Below, one piece after another: positions 26,086-36,601 of a stretch of 64,000 nucleotides of DNA; position 1 is the stretch's first letter, and each line of letters opens with the position of its first letter. The notes beneath the pieces were generated by a model. That model had not been told where the DNA came from. It ran no database searches and saw only the letters and a list, made by a program, of their open reading frames with translations. Made by a program: the position numbers and the translations under genes. The stretch is from an uncultured Photobacterium sp. GTDB lineage: Bacteria; Pseudomonadota; Gammaproteobacteria; Enterobacterales; Vibrionaceae. Where the stretch lies: NCBI RefSeq assembly GCF_947502415.1, contig NZ_CANMZV010000004.1, positions 215,052 through 279,051 of the forward strand. Direction: 5' to 3'.

Positions 26086-26358
26086 CTACATAATCTCAAA
26101 CCCATCAACGTGGCGCCACTCCACCTCTTCAGCATCAACACTATCCACTCTTGATGTCCGAGGGCCATCCTCAAGCCATCGAAGCAACTGATTAACTTTT
26201 TCCTCATGTCCACAGGCCAGGACTTCTACACTGCCGTCCGGTAAATTCTTTGCGTATCCGGTCAGACCATACTTTAAACCTTGATGTGCAGTATGAAAAC
26301 GAAATCCAACGCCCTGCACCATTCCACTGATCAAAGCTTTTACACAAATTTGTGACAT
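26086..26358 (-). CDS. Acylphosphatase
   Basis: 90 residues, the usual acylphosphatase size (yccX/acyP). Both catalytic signatures are present: GMVQGVGFRFHT with the phosphate-binding arginine, and GYAKNLPDGSVEV with the catalytic asparagine. It hydrolyses carboxyl-phosphate bonds in compounds such as acetyl phosphate or 1,3-bisphosphoglycerate. It is convergent with tusE and divergent from the MCP gene, and its position next to tusE and near rlmI matches the E. coli order. Confidence 0.95.
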   Translation of the reverse strand: MSQICVKALISGMVQGVGFRFHTAHQGLKYGLTGYAKNLPDGSVEVLACGHEEKVNQLLRWLEDGPRTSRVDSVDAEEVEWRHVDGFEIM

Positions 26359-26460
26359 CCATCACCTCAAGAAATATATAAATTATTCGATAATTCCTTA
26401 GTATTAGCGTTTTCAGCAAGGCTGACGCATAACTAATTTGCTATAGCATAGGATAACAAA

Positions 26461-27861
26461 ATGAAAGAAGTTGCCTTTCGATGGATTGATAAGCATCTAA
26501 TTAATATAACAATACAGGAAAAGTTCTATCTTCTATTCATTCTCCCCATAGTTGCAATCCTAAGCGTCAGTGCAATTTTAGTTGATGCGGCGGATGAACA
26601 ACGTATTGAAATCACGACCAATCAACTAAATGCAACATCTTCCTTACTTTCCGAATACAAGGTAAATCAATCAGACGCAGCTGTGCTACTCGCAAAAAGC
26701 GGACTTCAAATCGGCAATGGCGAAATCACCACAACCGTCTCTGGCATGAACTACTCAATCACAACAGGTCAACTCCCTACCCTGCTTAATTACCTGTCAC
26801 CGTTACAGTTAGGCCTTGTTGCCATTGTACTGATAACCCTGATGGCAACTGTGTACTACATCATGTCTTTTATCGGCGGTGCTATGTTCACAACCAATAA
26901 AGCACTGCAGGCGCTGGCTGACGGTGATTTAACCAACCGTTTGAATTTCTTCAAGGTAAGAGACGAATTCAGCACCCTTGCGATTACAATTGACAAAGTA
27001 AGCGATCGGGAACAAAAACTCGTTCGGGCAACTCAGGAAGCCATAGCCCTGATGCAGCAGCTCAGCAGCAATCTTCGCCAACGTAGCCATGAAAGCGAAT
27101 CTCTTTCGACTAGCCAACAACAACACTTGGATTCTCTAGCCAGCGCGACCGAAGAAATGGCAACCTCCATTCGTGAAGTGGCGGTGCACTCGGAGGAAAC
27201 CTCACAACAAACCCAGGAAGCCCAACGCGTTTCAGAACAAGGACGTGCTCAGGTGGAACAAACCCGCTCAGCGATTTCGCTACTGAGTAACGAAATTGGT
27301 CAAGCCGCTGACGCCGTTTCTGAACTCGACAATAACGCGGCCAAAATTGACGATGTTGTAACCACCATCAACGGGATCTCAGAACAAACTAACCTGCTGG
27401 CACTTAATGCTGCAATCGAAGCAGCACGCGCCGGAGAACAAGGACGCGGATTTGCCGTTGTTGCCGATGAAGTGCGCACCCTGGCGGGCAGAACCCAAAA
27501 TGCGACAGTCGAAATCCAGCAAATGATTGAATCGTTACAACAAAATAGCCAGCAACTCATGGGTGTAATGAAAGGCACCGTCCAAAATGCGCAGAGTAGC
27601 GAACAACTAATGGATTCAGTTGACAGCGAAATCAACCAAATGACCGAACGTAATCAACTCATTTCTGACCGAAGCACCGAAATTGCCGCCGCAGCTGAAC
27701 AGCAAGGTGCAGTTGCAGACAATATCGCTTCCAGCGTTGAACAAATACGTGCTCAGTCAAATCAAATTTGTGAAGCCATTACCCAGTCGGCTAATGAAAT
27801 CGATAGATTAAATCAGCAATCTGAAGTACTTGAATCACTGATGAGCGGACTAAAAGCCTAA
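26461..27861 (+). CDS. Methyl-accepting chemotaxis protein
   Basis: 466 residues. Membrane helix 1 (about 24-42) and helix 2 (about 115-137) enclose a short periplasmic loop of about 70 residues, too small for a four-helix or Cache sensor. A HAMP-like segment (about 138-190) follows, then a cytoplasmic signalling coiled coil with the conserved hairpin tip [20 protein letters not shown] (about 312-331). It signals through CheW/CheA to the flagellar motor. It sits between acyP and rlmI, genes that are adjacent in E. coli, so it appears inserted into that block. The ligand is unknown; with so small a loop, an intramembrane or indirect stimulus is possible. Confidence 0.93.
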   Translation: MKEVAFRWIDKHLINITIQEKFYLLFILPIVAILSVSAILVDAADEQRIEITTNQLNATSSLLSEYKVNQSDAAVLLAKSGLQIGNGEITTTVSGMNYSITTGQLPTLLNYLSPLQLGLVAIVLITLMATVYYIMSFIGGAMFTTNKALQALADGDLTNRLNFFKVRDEFSTLAITIDKVSDREQKLVRATQEAIALMQQLSSNLRQRSHESESLSTSQQQHLDSLASATEEMATSIREVAVHSEETSQQTQEAQRVSEQGRAQVEQTRSAISLLSNEIGQAADAVSELDNNAAKIDDVVTTINGISEQTNLLALNAAIEAARAGEQGRGFAVVADEVRTLAGRTQNATVEIQQMIESLQQNSQQLMGVMKGTVQNAQSSEQLMDSVDSEINQMTERNQLISDRSTEIAAAAEQQGAVADNIASSVEQIRAQSNQICEAITQSANEIDRLNQQSEVLESLMSGLKA

Positions 27862-27883
27862 ACCTTGTCCGTCAGTTAAATAG

Positions 27884-27914
27884 ATAGGATGTGCCCTGCG
27901 CACATCCTTTTTTT
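27884..27914 (+). terminator. Rho-independent terminator after the MCP gene
   Basis: AGGATGTGC/GCACATCCT stem with loop CCTGC and a run of eight or more T residues. Confidence 0.92.
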
Positions 27915-28026
27915 TATTTGCTTACCCTTCTTTTTATTACCGCAGGCAATCTGCAAGATATATTTGCTTTTCTGCTTTGCGGACAACATAATACGCGACC
28001 ATTCTGAACTCCATACTGGGCATGTC

Positions 28027-29217
28027 ATGACAGCTTCAATTTATCTGGTAAAAGGCCGTGAAAAATCTCTTCGCCGCCGTCACCCTTGGGTTTTTTCACG
28101 TGGTATTCAACGTGTCGAAGGTAAACCATCTCTTGGTGAAACCGTTGAGATCTATGATCATAAAGGTGAATGGTTAGCTCGTGGTGCCTATTCTCCGCAA
28201 TCGCAGATCCGTGTTCGCGTATGGACTTTCAATAAAAACGAAGCTGTTAACGTTGATTTCTTCGTTAATCGCCTAAAAACAGCTCAAGGCCTGCGTGATA
28301 TCCTGGCTGAACGTGACGGTCTGACTGGATACCGCCTGATTGCCGCAGAATCTGATGGCCTACCGGGTATCACCATTGACCGCTACCAGAACTTCTTGGT
28401 ATGCCAGCTTCTGAGTGCTGGCGCCGAAGCTCAAAAAGATCTGTTAGTAGAAGCCCTGAATATCTGCTATCCGGAATGTAGTGTCTACGAACGCTCCGAC
28501 GTATCTGTTCGTAAGAAAGAAGGCCTTAAGCAACGTACTGGTGTCCTTTCTGGCGAAGAACCGCCTAAATTCGTTACCATCGAAGAGAACGGCGTAAAAA
28601 TCAATGTTGATATCGTTGGCGGCCACAAGACTGGATTTTACCTTGACCAGCGTGACAGCCGCCAGGGCGCGGTAAAATATGTCAACGGCAAACGCGTACT
28701 GAACTGCTTCTGTTATACCGGTGGCTTTGGTTTATATGCTCTTAAAGGCGGTGCTAGCGAAGTTGTTAACGTCGATGTATCGCAGCCAGCACTGGACACG
28801 GCTCGTCTGAATGCAGAGATGAATGACCTGCCAGTAGAAAATGCTCAGTTCCTGAATGCAGACGTGTTTAAGTTGCTTCGTGAATACCGTGAGCGCGGTG
28901 AGAAATTTGATGTCGTGATCATGGACCCACCGAAATTTGCTGAATCGAAATCTCAGTTAATGGGTGCTTGTCGTGGCTATAAAGATATCAACATGCTGGC
29001 AATGCAGATCCTTAAACCGGGCGGTACACTGCTGACTTACTCATGCTCTGGCCTAATGGACAATAACCTGTTCCAGAAAATTATTGCTGATGCGGCTCTG
29101 GATGCTCACCGCGAAGTTCAATTCATTGAACGTTTCAGTCAAGCGGCAGACCATCCGCTAGACAGTGCTTACCCTGAAGGTTTCTACCTAAAAGGCTTTG
29201 CCTGCTACGTCAAATAA
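28027..29217 (+). CDS. rlmI: 23S rRNA (cytosine-1962-C5)-methyltransferase RlmI
   Basis: 396 residues, the length of E. coli RlmI (YccW). An N-terminal PUA domain (about 1-75: [20 protein letters not shown]) precedes a middle domain and a C-terminal Rossmann methyltransferase with motifs [28 protein letters not shown] (SAM site), the catalytic VIMDPPKFA motif and TYSCSGLM with the reactive cysteine. It makes m5C1962 in 23S rRNA using SAM. ATG 28027 is selected over the 46-residue upstream extension, which is hydrophobic and reads through the preceding terminator. The 3' terminator is shared with the convergent TSUP gene. Confidence 0.95.
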   Translation: MTASIYLVKGREKSLRRRHPWVFSRGIQRVEGKPSLGETVEIYDHKGEWLARGAYSPQSQIRVRVWTFNKNEAVNVDFFVNRLKTAQGLRDILAERDGLTGYRLIAAESDGLPGITIDRYQNFLVCQLLSAGAEAQKDLLVEALNICYPECSVYERSDVSVRKKEGLKQRTGVLSGEEPPKFVTIEENGVKINVDIVGGHKTGFYLDQRDSRQGAVKYVNGKRVLNCFCYTGGFGLYALKGGASEVVNVDVSQPALDTARLNAEMNDLPVENAQFLNADVFKLLREYRERGEKFDVVIMDPPKFAESKSQLMGACRGYKDINMLAMQILKPGGTLLTYSCSGLMDNNLFQKIIADAALDAHREVQFIERFSQAADHPLDSAYPEGFYLKGFACYVK

Positions 29218-29252
29218 CAGCGTATCCATCGCTTCTGACAGCAAAAAACAAT

Positions 29253-29280
29253 AAGCCTGGCAATATGCCAGGCTTTATTT
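29253..29280. terminator. Bidirectional terminator between rlmI and the TSUP gene
   Basis: AAGCCTGGC/GCCAGGCTT with loop AATAT is flanked by A-rich and T-rich sides, so it can serve both convergent genes. Confidence 0.85.
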
Positions 29281-29302
29281 TACCTACGTTTCCTTATAAT
29301 GA

Positions 29303-30067
29303 TCAGCTAAGCATGGCTGCAATACACCCACATAGCGTCATCAGGAAAAGAAACCATTTCAATGTCTCAGGCTTTGCCTTAATAGCCATCTTCACCGCAA
29401 CATGGGCACCAAGCATCGTACCCACAGCTAAAATTAATCCAGGCAACCAGAGTACAAGCCCTTCTGCGACAAACAGCACCAAAGCCACCACAGTAAACAC
29501 CAGAGTACACAGCATTTTCAGGGCGTTGGCCCTGACCAAGTCATACCTCAGCGTCCCGGCCAACGCAGCGAGTAACACAAAGCCAACACCTGCCTGAACA
29601 AAGCCACCGTAAAAACCGGCCAGCCCAAGCCCCCACCAGGAACTAGGTGTATCTCGCACCTTGCGACTCAATGTTCCCGGTTCGGGAGCCACAATTGATG
29701 GCCTGACTAAAATAATCAGCGCCATCGCCAGCATCGTGCCAAGTAGCAATGGCTTTACCCACCCAGATGGCGCATAAGCTGCCGCAGCCGCACCAAGAAG
29801 GCCGCCAATGATAGATGGAATAAGAATAGGAACGGTATCATCAGTCTCAAGCTTACCGTGCTTCTTAAAACCAAGAAGACCAATAACACTCTGAAGAACA
29901 ACTCCCACCCGATTGGTAGCATTGGCGACTTCAGCCGGCATCCCCATAACCATCAGAGCCGGCAACGTTAAATTAGAACCGCCACCAGCAAGCGTGTTGA
30001 TAATACCAGCAGCAAAACCGGTAACCATCAATAAGCCAACCTGTAAAAGACTAATGTCCATATCCAT
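29303..30067 (-). CDS. Sulfite exporter TauE/SafE (TSUP) family membrane protein
   Basis: 254 residues with about eight membrane helices. The opening LLMVTGFAAGIINTLAGGGSNLTLPALMVMG is the typical TSUP first repeat, mirrored by GLAGFYGGFVQAGVGFVLLAA in the second half. Members export small sulfur or carbon compounds such as sulfite, sulfoacetate or thiosulfate; the cargo here is not determined. AAGGAATTTC precedes the ATG at 30067. It is divergent from the DUF2057 gene and convergent with rlmI. Its neighbour tusE handles cytoplasmic sulfur, but no operon joins them. Confidence 0.88.
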   Translation of the reverse strand: MDMDISLLQVGLLMVTGFAAGIINTLAGGGSNLTLPALMVMGMPAEVANATNRVGVVLQSVIGLLGFKKHGKLETDDTVPILIPSIIGGLLGAAAAAYAPSGWVKPLLLGTMLAMALIILVRPSIVAPEPGTLSRKVRDTPSSWWGLGLAGFYGGFVQAGVGFVLLAALAGTLRYDLVRANALKMLCTLVFTVVALVLFVAEGLVLWLPGLILAVGTMLGAHVAVKMAIKAKPETLKWFLFLMTLCGCIAAMLS

Positions 30068-30180
30068 TATGAAATTCCTTAATTATTAACTTGTTATACA
30101 TTATTCTTGGTCCTATACGCTACAGTGTTCAGGCTTTCGCCGCCAAACTGCAGTGATAACAGAATCATCAAGGAATTGAC

Positions 30181-30804
30181 ATGAAATTTCGTACCGCCAT
30201 TCTGGCCCTAACCGCATGTGGGCTAAGCTTTCCTTCGCTTGCCGATATCAAACTAGAATTACCTTACAGCGCCGAACTCGTTCTGGTAAATGGAATTGAA
30301 AAAGATGGAAATGATCCTCTGGTATTAAAAAATGGCGCAAACCAAATTGCCTTTCGTTATCAGGATGGCTACCGAGAAAACGGCGAGTACCAAATATTCA
30401 AGTCAGATGTGATTGTCATGAAATTCAGCGGCGAGGATGCCAGCTACCGCCTCAAGCTACCTAAATTGCGCACCGAACCTGAAACTCGCAGGTTCAATTC
30501 TAAACCAAGCATGACTCTGACAGATCACCAGAACCATGCGGTTAACTTTTCTCAAGACAAGTTGATGAAATCAGGCATCCAGTTTGGTCGTGACTATGAG
30601 GCCGAAATTGCGGCTTACAACCAAACCGACAAACCTGCAGCAGTAAAATCAGCGGCTGCAATTACAACACTTTCGGCAATGGCAAACATAGATGAAAAAC
30701 AGAAAGGGAAAAATGTTGCCGAATCAATGTTGAACTACTGGTATGAGCAAGCCGATCCAGCGACTCGTGAACGTTTTAAGGCGCGTATAAACCAAGAGCA
30801 CTAA
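30181..30804 (+). CDS. DUF2057 family periplasmic protein (YccT-like)
   Basis: 207 residues with a clear signal peptide (about 1-21, ending LADIK). The mature part begins DIKLELPYSAELVLVNGIE and continues NGANQIAFRYQDGYRENGEY, the DUF2057/YccT pattern. In E. coli YccT (CsgI) is reported to restrain curli subunit assembly in the periplasm, and yccT lies near rlmI, as here. No curli genes are visible in this window, so the role in this organism is open. Confidence 0.88.
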   Translation: MKFRTAILALTACGLSFPSLADIKLELPYSAELVLVNGIEKDGNDPLVLKNGANQIAFRYQDGYRENGEYQIFKSDVIVMKFSGEDASYRLKLPKLRTEPETRRFNSKPSMTLTDHQNHAVNFSQDKLMKSGIQFGRDYEAEIAAYNQTDKPAAVKSAAAITTLSAMANIDEKQKGKNVAESMLNYWYEQADPATRERFKARINQEH

Positions 30805-30813
30805 GACAGATAG

Positions 30814-30846
30814 CAAAAAGCTCAGCATTGCTGAGCTTTTATTTTA
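30814..30846 (+). terminator. Rho-independent terminator after the DUF2057 gene
   Basis: AAAAGCTCAGC/GCTGAGCTTTT with loop ATT, then ATTTTA, 10 bases past the stop. Confidence 0.92.
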
Positions 30847-30867
30847 GTTCATCAGATAATTGTCGGG

Positions 30868-31602
30868 TTACATTTCTTCCAACATTTGCTGATAGAATTT
30901 AGGCACCAAATCAACCGGCAATTTACACCGAGCACTTAGCCTGTTGAGAGCCACCCAATCAGCCCCTTCATAAGCAAGGACGATATCAACCAATTGTTTA
31001 AGCTCACACTCTTTTCCTGTAAGAGCCTTTCTGATATCTTGATGTATCTGAAGTAATTCCAGTGCCTCATCTATATCAAGCCCCAAGATATCTGGAAGAC
31101 TTGAGAACAAACCGCAGAGAAACGCCCTATCAATTACTGAGTGACTTTAACCCATTTTCTTAGCCAACAGCTCACAAAAACGAACTCTGCCTGCAACCTT
31201 TAAATAAATATCACACGATCGAAAATCCGTCAGCTCTTGTGTTGTCAAAAGAGAGATAAATTTCCGCATATTATTCTCTCCGATAAAGCAAATTGCCTGC
31301 TTTATCGAATAAATACCCGACTCTCTTCCGTACATTGCTGAATTAAGAAAAGAAATACCCTAAGACCCCCCCTTCAATGTATTGCGCTCAAAAGGGATAA
31401 TCGCAGTCTTATTTTCTGATAATTGCTCAAGCCCGGCTTTAACAAGCACTTCATGCAACTGCTTGGAATCAAATTTACCGCGAAAGACCGCTGAAAGAAT
31501 GCATTTGTTGGACAATTGGTCCTGATTCATAAAGTTGAACTGGTAGGCAACCTTATTCTTTTTTGCGTTATAAATCGGTTGTCGTACGGCGAAAGATTCC
31601 AT
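30868..31602 (-). pseudogene. Broken EAL-HDOD (YuxH-like) signalling gene
   Basis: One minus-strand frame runs from 31602 to 30868 but is cut by in-frame stops TAG (31360-31362) and TAA (31147-31149). The first part (ESFAVRQPIYNAKKNKVAYQF) is the start of an EAL domain of the YuxH type. After the first stop the frame reads ISFLNSAMYGRESGIYSIKQ and then CFIGENNMRKFISLL, the core of an HDOD domain. After the second stop it reads DRAFLCGLFSSLPDILGLDI, the HDOD end. About 120 residues of the EAL domain that should join the two halves are absent, so there is an internal deletion as well as two nonsense codons. Intact relatives are about 400 residues and take part in cyclic di-GMP or stress signalling. 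Confidence 0.85.
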
Positions 31603-32039
31603 TAAAGATAGACTCTGGCACCCATAGAAATATGCAAAAGCTTCAATACAGCTATTTTGTGGCTAAATATTTCGCCAAGCCTTTATATAAATGCCCTATT
31701 AACAAGTCAAACAATAGCCATTGTGGCACGCTATTTTAAATAGTGTTCGTTATTCACTTTATCTATAGCGCCCTTTGCTATGAATTTATTCATCTAAAGC
31801 ATTTCATAGGGTTAACTCAAACATTCCAATTTGGCCGAATAATTAGTTACCTGTGCAAATTAAGATGGTCAATATTACATAATATACACATTCCGATGCG
31901 ACATAACATGTAAAAAACAATAATTTATGGTGATAAAATAACCAGGGTTTCTATAGTTACTTTACGGTAGAACTTAAGTGTGATTATGCCGTATTTACTT
32001 TTTTACCAATTGATGAAACAACGACTTAAGGATGAATCC
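31603..32039. other. Intergenic region upstream of the large chitinase gene
   Basis: About 430 AT-rich bases without a supported gene. The chitinase promoter must lie here, but I could not assign -10/-35 boxes or a chitin-sensor site. AAGGA at 32029-32033 is the ribosome-binding site for ATG 32040. Confidence 0.4.
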
Positions 32040-34694
32040 ATGAATCATTCGAAACACGGAAAGGTGGTAAAACAAACCTTCAAGCTTAGTGCCCTCACTG
32101 CTTCATGCCTACTCGCTTTCAATGTGCACGCTGCTATGGATTGCAGCACAATCGAAATCTGGGATAGTAGCCAAGCATACAGTGGCGGAGTTCAGGCCCA
32201 GGAAGCAAATAAGGTTTATAAAGCGAACTGGTGGACCAAAGGGAACAACCCTGCCAACCATTCCGGGCCTCATCAGGAATGGAGCTTTGTTGGTGACTGT
32301 AGTTCTGGCGGCTCCAATATCCCGCCATCTGTCGATCTGAGCCTATCCGCTACAACTGTCGATATCGGCGGAACCGTCACCTTCTCTTCGAATGCAAGTG
32401 ACAAAGACGGTAAAATTGCTAAAGTTGACTTCTTCGTCAACGGTTCCTTAGTGGGCACCGCAGCGACATCACCATACACACTTACTTATACCGCTAAACA
32501 GGGTGGAACACTTAAAGTCATTGCCCGCGCCACCGATGATCTTGGCGCAACGACAGACTCGGCTAGCACACTGCTAACCGTCAATGGTGGCACACAAGTA
32601 GATAGCTGCCGACCTGATGGCCTGTATCAAACCGAAGGGGTAAATGTTCCTTACTGTACCAATTATGATAAAGAAGGCCGCGAATTAATGGGCGCCGATC
32701 ACCCACGCCGTGTGATTGGTTATTTCACAAGTTGGCGAGCCGGAAACGACCCTCAAAGCGCTTATCTGGTTAACGATATCCCATGGGAACAACTAACCCA
32801 TATTAACTACGCCTTTGTCAGTATCGGCGCTGACGGCAAAGTCAACATAGGTAATGTCAACGATCCAAGTAACCCGGCAGTTGGTATGGAATGGGATGGT
32901 GTCGAAATAGATCCGACACTCGGATTCAAAGGACATTTCGGCGCACTGGCTACTGCCAAAGTAAAACATGACGTGAAGACATTAATTTCTATCGGTGGTT
33001 GGGCAGAAACCGGCGGTCACTTCGGCGCTGACGGTAAACGCGTGGCAGATGGTGGATTCTACACCATGACAACCAATACCGATGGTAGTATCAACCATGC
33101 AGGCATCCAGAAATTTGCCGATTCCGCAGTCGAAATGATGCGTAAGTATAAGTTCGACGGCCTGGATATCGACTACGAATACCCAACCTCAATGGCTGGT
33201 GCCGGTAATCCAGATGATCGTGCCTTCATGGAGCCACGCCGCCAGTACCTATGGGCATCGTACCAGGAACTAATGAAAGTTCTGCGTGAGAAGCTTGACC
33301 ATGCTTCAGCTACAGATGGTGTGCACTATATGCTGACCATCGCAGCGCCTTCATCAGGCTACCTGTTACGTGGTATGGAAACATTTGATGTCACTCAATA
33401 CCTAGACTACGTCAACATCATGTCTTACGACTTGCACGGTGCCTGGAACGAACATGTTGGCCACAATGCTGCACTGTATGACACAGGTAAAGACTCAGAG
33501 CTTGCCATGTGGAATGTGTACGGTACTGCAGCATACGGTGGTATCGGTTACCTGAATACCGACTGGGCTTACCACTACTTCCGAGGCTCAATGCCTGCTG
33601 GCCGTATCAACATTGGTGTCCCTTACTACACCCGTGGTTGGCAAGGCGTTAAAGGCGGAGAAAACGGCCTCTGGGGTAAAGCTCCTCTGCCGAACCAGTC
33701 TGAGTGTCTTCCTGGAACCGGCGAAGGCCAAAAGAACAACTGCGGTAACGGCGCAATGGGTATTGATAACCTGTGGCATGATAAAGGTGCTGCCGGTAAC
33801 GAAATGGGCGCAGGCTCTAACCCAATGTGGCACGCCATGAACCTTGCCCAAGGTATTTACGGTAGCTATGCAACGGCCTATGGTCTTGATCCGGCGACTA
33901 ATCCGCAGCACAAGCTAACCGGTACCTATCAGCGCAACTACGACAGCGTTGCTGTGGCACCGTGGCTCTGGAACGCAGAGAAGAAAGTATTCCTGTCAAC
34001 TGAAGACAAAGAGTCAATCAACACCAAAGCCAATTATGTTATCGACAAAGAAATTGGCGGTATCATGTTCTGGGAACTGGCTGGTGACTATAACTGCTAT
34101 GTGTTAGATGCCAACGGTAATCGTACCACTATCGATACCACCGAAAATGCCTGTAAGACCGGCAACGGTGAATATCACATGGGTAACACCATGACCAAGG
34201 CGATCTACGACAAGTTCAAGTCTGCCACACCTTATGGTAATAAGGTTGCGGTTACTCCAACGCCAACAGAAGCACTCGATATCACTGTATCGATTAGCGG
34301 CTTCAAAGTCGGCGATCAAAACTACCCAATCAATCCAAAAATCACCTTCACCAACAACACAGGTCAAGAGCTGCCTGGAGGTACTGAATTCCAGTTCGAT
34401 ATTCCAGTATCAGCACCAGACAATGCCAAAGACCAATCGGGTGGCGGCTTGAAAGTCATTGCATCTGGTCACAGCCGGGCCAATAACATTGGTGGATTAG
34501 ATGGTGTAATGCACCGCGTCGCCTTTAGCTTACCAAACTGGAAAGCTTTACCGGCTGGCGGTACCTATGAACTCGATATGGTTTATTACCTGCCAATCTC
34601 CGGCCCAGCCAACTATAGTGTCAACATCAACGGTAAAGACTATGCGTTTAAATTTGAGCAGCCTGAATTACCACAAGGCAATCTGCAACCATAA
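32040..34694 (+). CDS. Multidomain secreted chitinase, glycoside hydrolase family 18
   Basis: 884 residues from ATG 32040. In order: a signal peptide (about 1-32, ending NVHA); a type-5/12 chitin-binding domain (about 33-75: [31 protein letters not shown]); an Ig/PKD-like domain (about 85-180); a GH18 catalytic domain (about 200-730) with the complete DxxDxDxE motif in [11 protein letters not shown]; and a C-terminal ChiC-type chitinase domain (about 745-880: [19 protein letters not shown]). The proton-donor Glu is present. It cleaves beta-1,4 links in chitin by substrate-assisted catalysis outside the cell. Length and layout fit the roughly 850-residue chitinases of Vibrionaceae. The 20-residue extension upstream of 32040 is rejected in favour of a well-spaced ribosome-binding site. 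Confidence 0.95.
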   Translation: MNHSKHGKVVKQTFKLSALTASCLLAFNVHAAMDCSTIEIWDSSQAYSGGVQAQEANKVYKANWWTKGNNPANHSGPHQEWSFVGDCSSGGSNIPPSVDLSLSATTVDIGGTVTFSSNASDKDGKIAKVDFFVNGSLVGTAATSPYTLTYTAKQGGTLKVIARATDDLGATTDSASTLLTVNGGTQVDSCRPDGLYQTEGVNVPYCTNYDKEGRELMGADHPRRVIGYFTSWRAGNDPQSAYLVNDIPWEQLTHINYAFVSIGADGKVNIGNVNDPSNPAVGMEWDGVEIDPTLGFKGHFGALATAKVKHDVKTLISIGGWAETGGHFGADGKRVADGGFYTMTTNTDGSINHAGIQKFADSAVEMMRKYKFDGLDIDYEYPTSMAGAGNPDDRAFMEPRRQYLWASYQELMKVLREKLDHASATDGVHYMLTIAAPSSGYLLRGMETFDVTQYLDYVNIMSYDLHGAWNEHVGHNAALYDTGKDSELAMWNVYGTAAYGGIGYLNTDWAYHYFRGSMPAGRINIGVPYYTRGWQGVKGGENGLWGKAPLPNQSECLPGTGEGQKNNCGNGAMGIDNLWHDKGAAGNEMGAGSNPMWHAMNLAQGIYGSYATAYGLDPATNPQHKLTGTYQRNYDSVAVAPWLWNAEKKVFLSTEDKESINTKANYVIDKEIGGIMFWELAGDYNCYVLDANGNRTTIDTTENACKTGNGEYHMGNTMTKAIYDKFKSATPYGNKVAVTPTPTEALDITVSISGFKVGDQNYPINPKITFTNNTGQELPGGTEFQFDIPVSAPDNAKDQSGGGLKVIASGHSRANNIGGLDGVMHRVAFSLPNWKALPAGGTYELDMVYYLPISGPANYSVNINGKDYAFKFEQPELPQGNLQP

Positions 34695-34734
34695 CCAATG
34701 GTTGCAATAAGTAAACTCAAATAGGCATAAATCA

Positions 34735-34764
34735 CCAGCCCTGTCGATTTCCTGCCAGGGCTGG
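34735..34764. terminator. Hairpin downstream of the chitinase gene
   Basis: CCAGCCCTG/CAGGGCTGG with a 12-base loop, 40 bases past the stop. It is followed by TCATCAAAAAA, not a T run, so termination is uncertain. Confidence 0.5.
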
Positions 34765-35238
34765 TCATCAAAAAACACAAATAAAAAGACACAAACACAA
34801 CTTTCTGCCCCAGTACTACATCACATACTCAACCAGTGTAATACTCGAAAATTTAAACACTCGTTTGAGAGAATAAAAAATGCGATATTGTGCTCATTTT
34901 TTAACCAAACGGTTAAAATGGTAAATTTTCATTATTTACGGGCGTTTTCCGTTTTTTTTCTATTAAAAAACAGAATACTAACCCTAGAACAATATCTACT
35001 ATCTTATATTTGATCCATTATTATCAGGCATGAGACAGAATGTCAGATAAAAGTAAATATTGAAAATAAAGCACTGTTAATAAAATATTTTGACATGATA
35101 CTGATGAATTAAACTAGATTTTTTTTCACTTTTCTCCCTTTCCTAACGCCAGTCACAGCCTCTATAAATTCAAATCTTTTGTGGTAAAGTCACGACCTCA
35201 TACTAATAAACCCAACAATAGAGTGTTCAATAAGAAAA
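34765..35238. other. AT-rich gap before the L,D-transpeptidase-like gene
   Basis: About 470 bases with long A and T runs (for example around 34950-34970). No gene, tRNA or strong hairpin is supported; it presumably contains the promoter of the next gene. Confidence 0.4.
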
Positions 35239-35886
35239 ATGAAGAAGGCGATTTACCTATTCATCTGTGTGCTTTGCTATTTACCTTTACACGTTTCAGC
35301 AAGTAATAGTCATAGTAATTCATATAGTGAAAGTGAAAATCATGATGTCGTTATTAACTACGTATATAAAGAGGCAAAACTAAAGGGAATAATCAATTAT
35401 CAAGTATTTAAAAATGGGTATAACGCGTACTTTAATACAAAGACAAGAAAGAAACAGTTGTTAACGATTATTGATTACAGTAAGCCCTCAACAGAAAAAC
35501 GCTTTTTTGTTATAGATTTAAAACGTAATAAATTAATTTACAATACCTATGTTTCTCATGGTGTAAACAGCGGAGGTAGAAAAGCAAGCCGCTTTTCAAA
35601 TATCGTCAACTCAAAACAAACTTCTCTTGGGACGTTTTTGACTGACAGTACTTATTACGGAGGGAATGGATACTCACTAAAACTAGACGGGCTAACACAC
35701 GGCAAGAATGATAACGCCCGTCGCCGATACATCGTTGTTCACGGTGCAGACTACGCGTCAGAAGCTTTCATCAAGCGAAATGGCTATCTTGGTCGAAGCT
35801 GGGGTTGTCCGGCATTACCACGAAGCCTTTCACGTAAAATCATAGATACCATTAAAGGTGGCAGTGTGATTTACGCTCATGCATAA
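35239..35886 (+). CDS. Murein L,D-transpeptidase-like protein (YkuD_2 type)
   Basis: 215 residues with a signal peptide (about 1-21, ending VSA). The catalytic region resembles the YkuD_2 family: FFVIDLKRNKLIYNTYVSHG, IVVHGADYASEAFI with the active-site histidine, and GRSWGCPALP with the nucleophilic cysteine near residue 191. Such enzymes form or edit 3-3 peptide cross-links, or attach proteins to peptidoglycan, in the periplasm. It is a single gene with its own strong terminator. The exact reaction in this subfamily is not established from sequence. Confidence 0.85.
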   Translation: MKKAIYLFICVLCYLPLHVSASNSHSNSYSESENHDVVINYVYKEAKLKGIINYQVFKNGYNAYFNTKTRKKQLLTIIDYSKPSTEKRFFVIDLKRNKLIYNTYVSHGVNSGGRKASRFSNIVNSKQTSLGTFLTDSTYYGGNGYSLKLDGLTHGKNDNARRRYIVVHGADYASEAFIKRNGYLGRSWGCPALPRSLSRKIIDTIKGGSVIYAHA

Positions 35887-35897
35887 TTTCAAATACT

Positions 35898-35938
35898 TAG
35901 AAGGCATTTAGCCGAATAAATGCCTTCTATCTGTTTTT
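35898..35938 (+). terminator. Rho-independent terminator after the L,D-transpeptidase-like gene
   Basis: A 13-bp stem (TAGAAGGCATTTA / TAAATGCCTTCTA) followed by TCTGTTTTT. Confidence 0.88.
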
Positions 35939-36551
35939 CCGCTCTTTTTCCATCATCCTATCTCTCTTTCGCTCTCTCGAGCATTAACTTTTACGACTAT
36001 TCCCAGTGGTTGCATAGTGTTTTAACTAAATGTCTATCCAACTATTATCAAGATATGTAATAACAAACACCTACCAATTATATATTGATAAAAACCGAGA
36101 AATCCTCCTAGATTGGCTTCTACCAAATACCATCAATTTCTCATCATTCATACCAATTACCCTAATGATTAACTCTTATCAATTTTAAGATGCTCCCCAT
36201 GTAAGATAACGCTTTGTAGCTTAATAAAACCTTAAGAAGCCATTCATTGACTTTGTTTACCTTCACAATAAATACATAAACATTAAAATCAATGTAAGAA
36301 CGAGCTAGCCCCGCATTATAATCACATACAGCAAAGTTCAACATAAAACCAAAATCATACATTTATCAACTTCCATCCTTTAAAACCAACTCTTAAAATG
36401 AATGTTAATTTAATACAACAAAAAAATATTACCACAAAAAAGTTAAGTAGAACTAACAAACATAGTTAAAGCACTATTGAACATAAAATTAATATAGATG
36501 AGAGATAATCATCATTTCATTTAAGCATTACTTTTTTGCCTTTATAAAAAG
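35939..36551. other. Long AT-rich gap between convergent genes
   Basis: About 610 bases between the L,D-transpeptidase gene and ald, with no believable gene. A 66-codon minus-strand frame at 36162-36362 lacks a ribosome-binding site and family resemblance. Confidence 0.45.
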
Positions 36552-36583
36552 CAAAAAAATCCCTGCATAAACAGAGATTTTTT
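36552..36583 (-). terminator. Probable terminator after ald
   Basis: AAAAATCxCTG/CAGxGATTTTT stem with one mismatch and loop CATAAA; T residues follow on the minus strand. Confidence 0.65.
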
Positions 36584-36601
36584 AATAAAGGTAAAAGAGT
36601 T

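Noticed and set aside
31980..32040. Upstream start for the large chitinase
   Set aside because: It would place 20 residues before the signal peptide; AAGGA is spaced correctly for ATG 32040.
36162..36362. 66-codon minus-strand frame in the gap before ald
   Set aside because: It is AT-driven, with no ribosome-binding site and no family resemblance.
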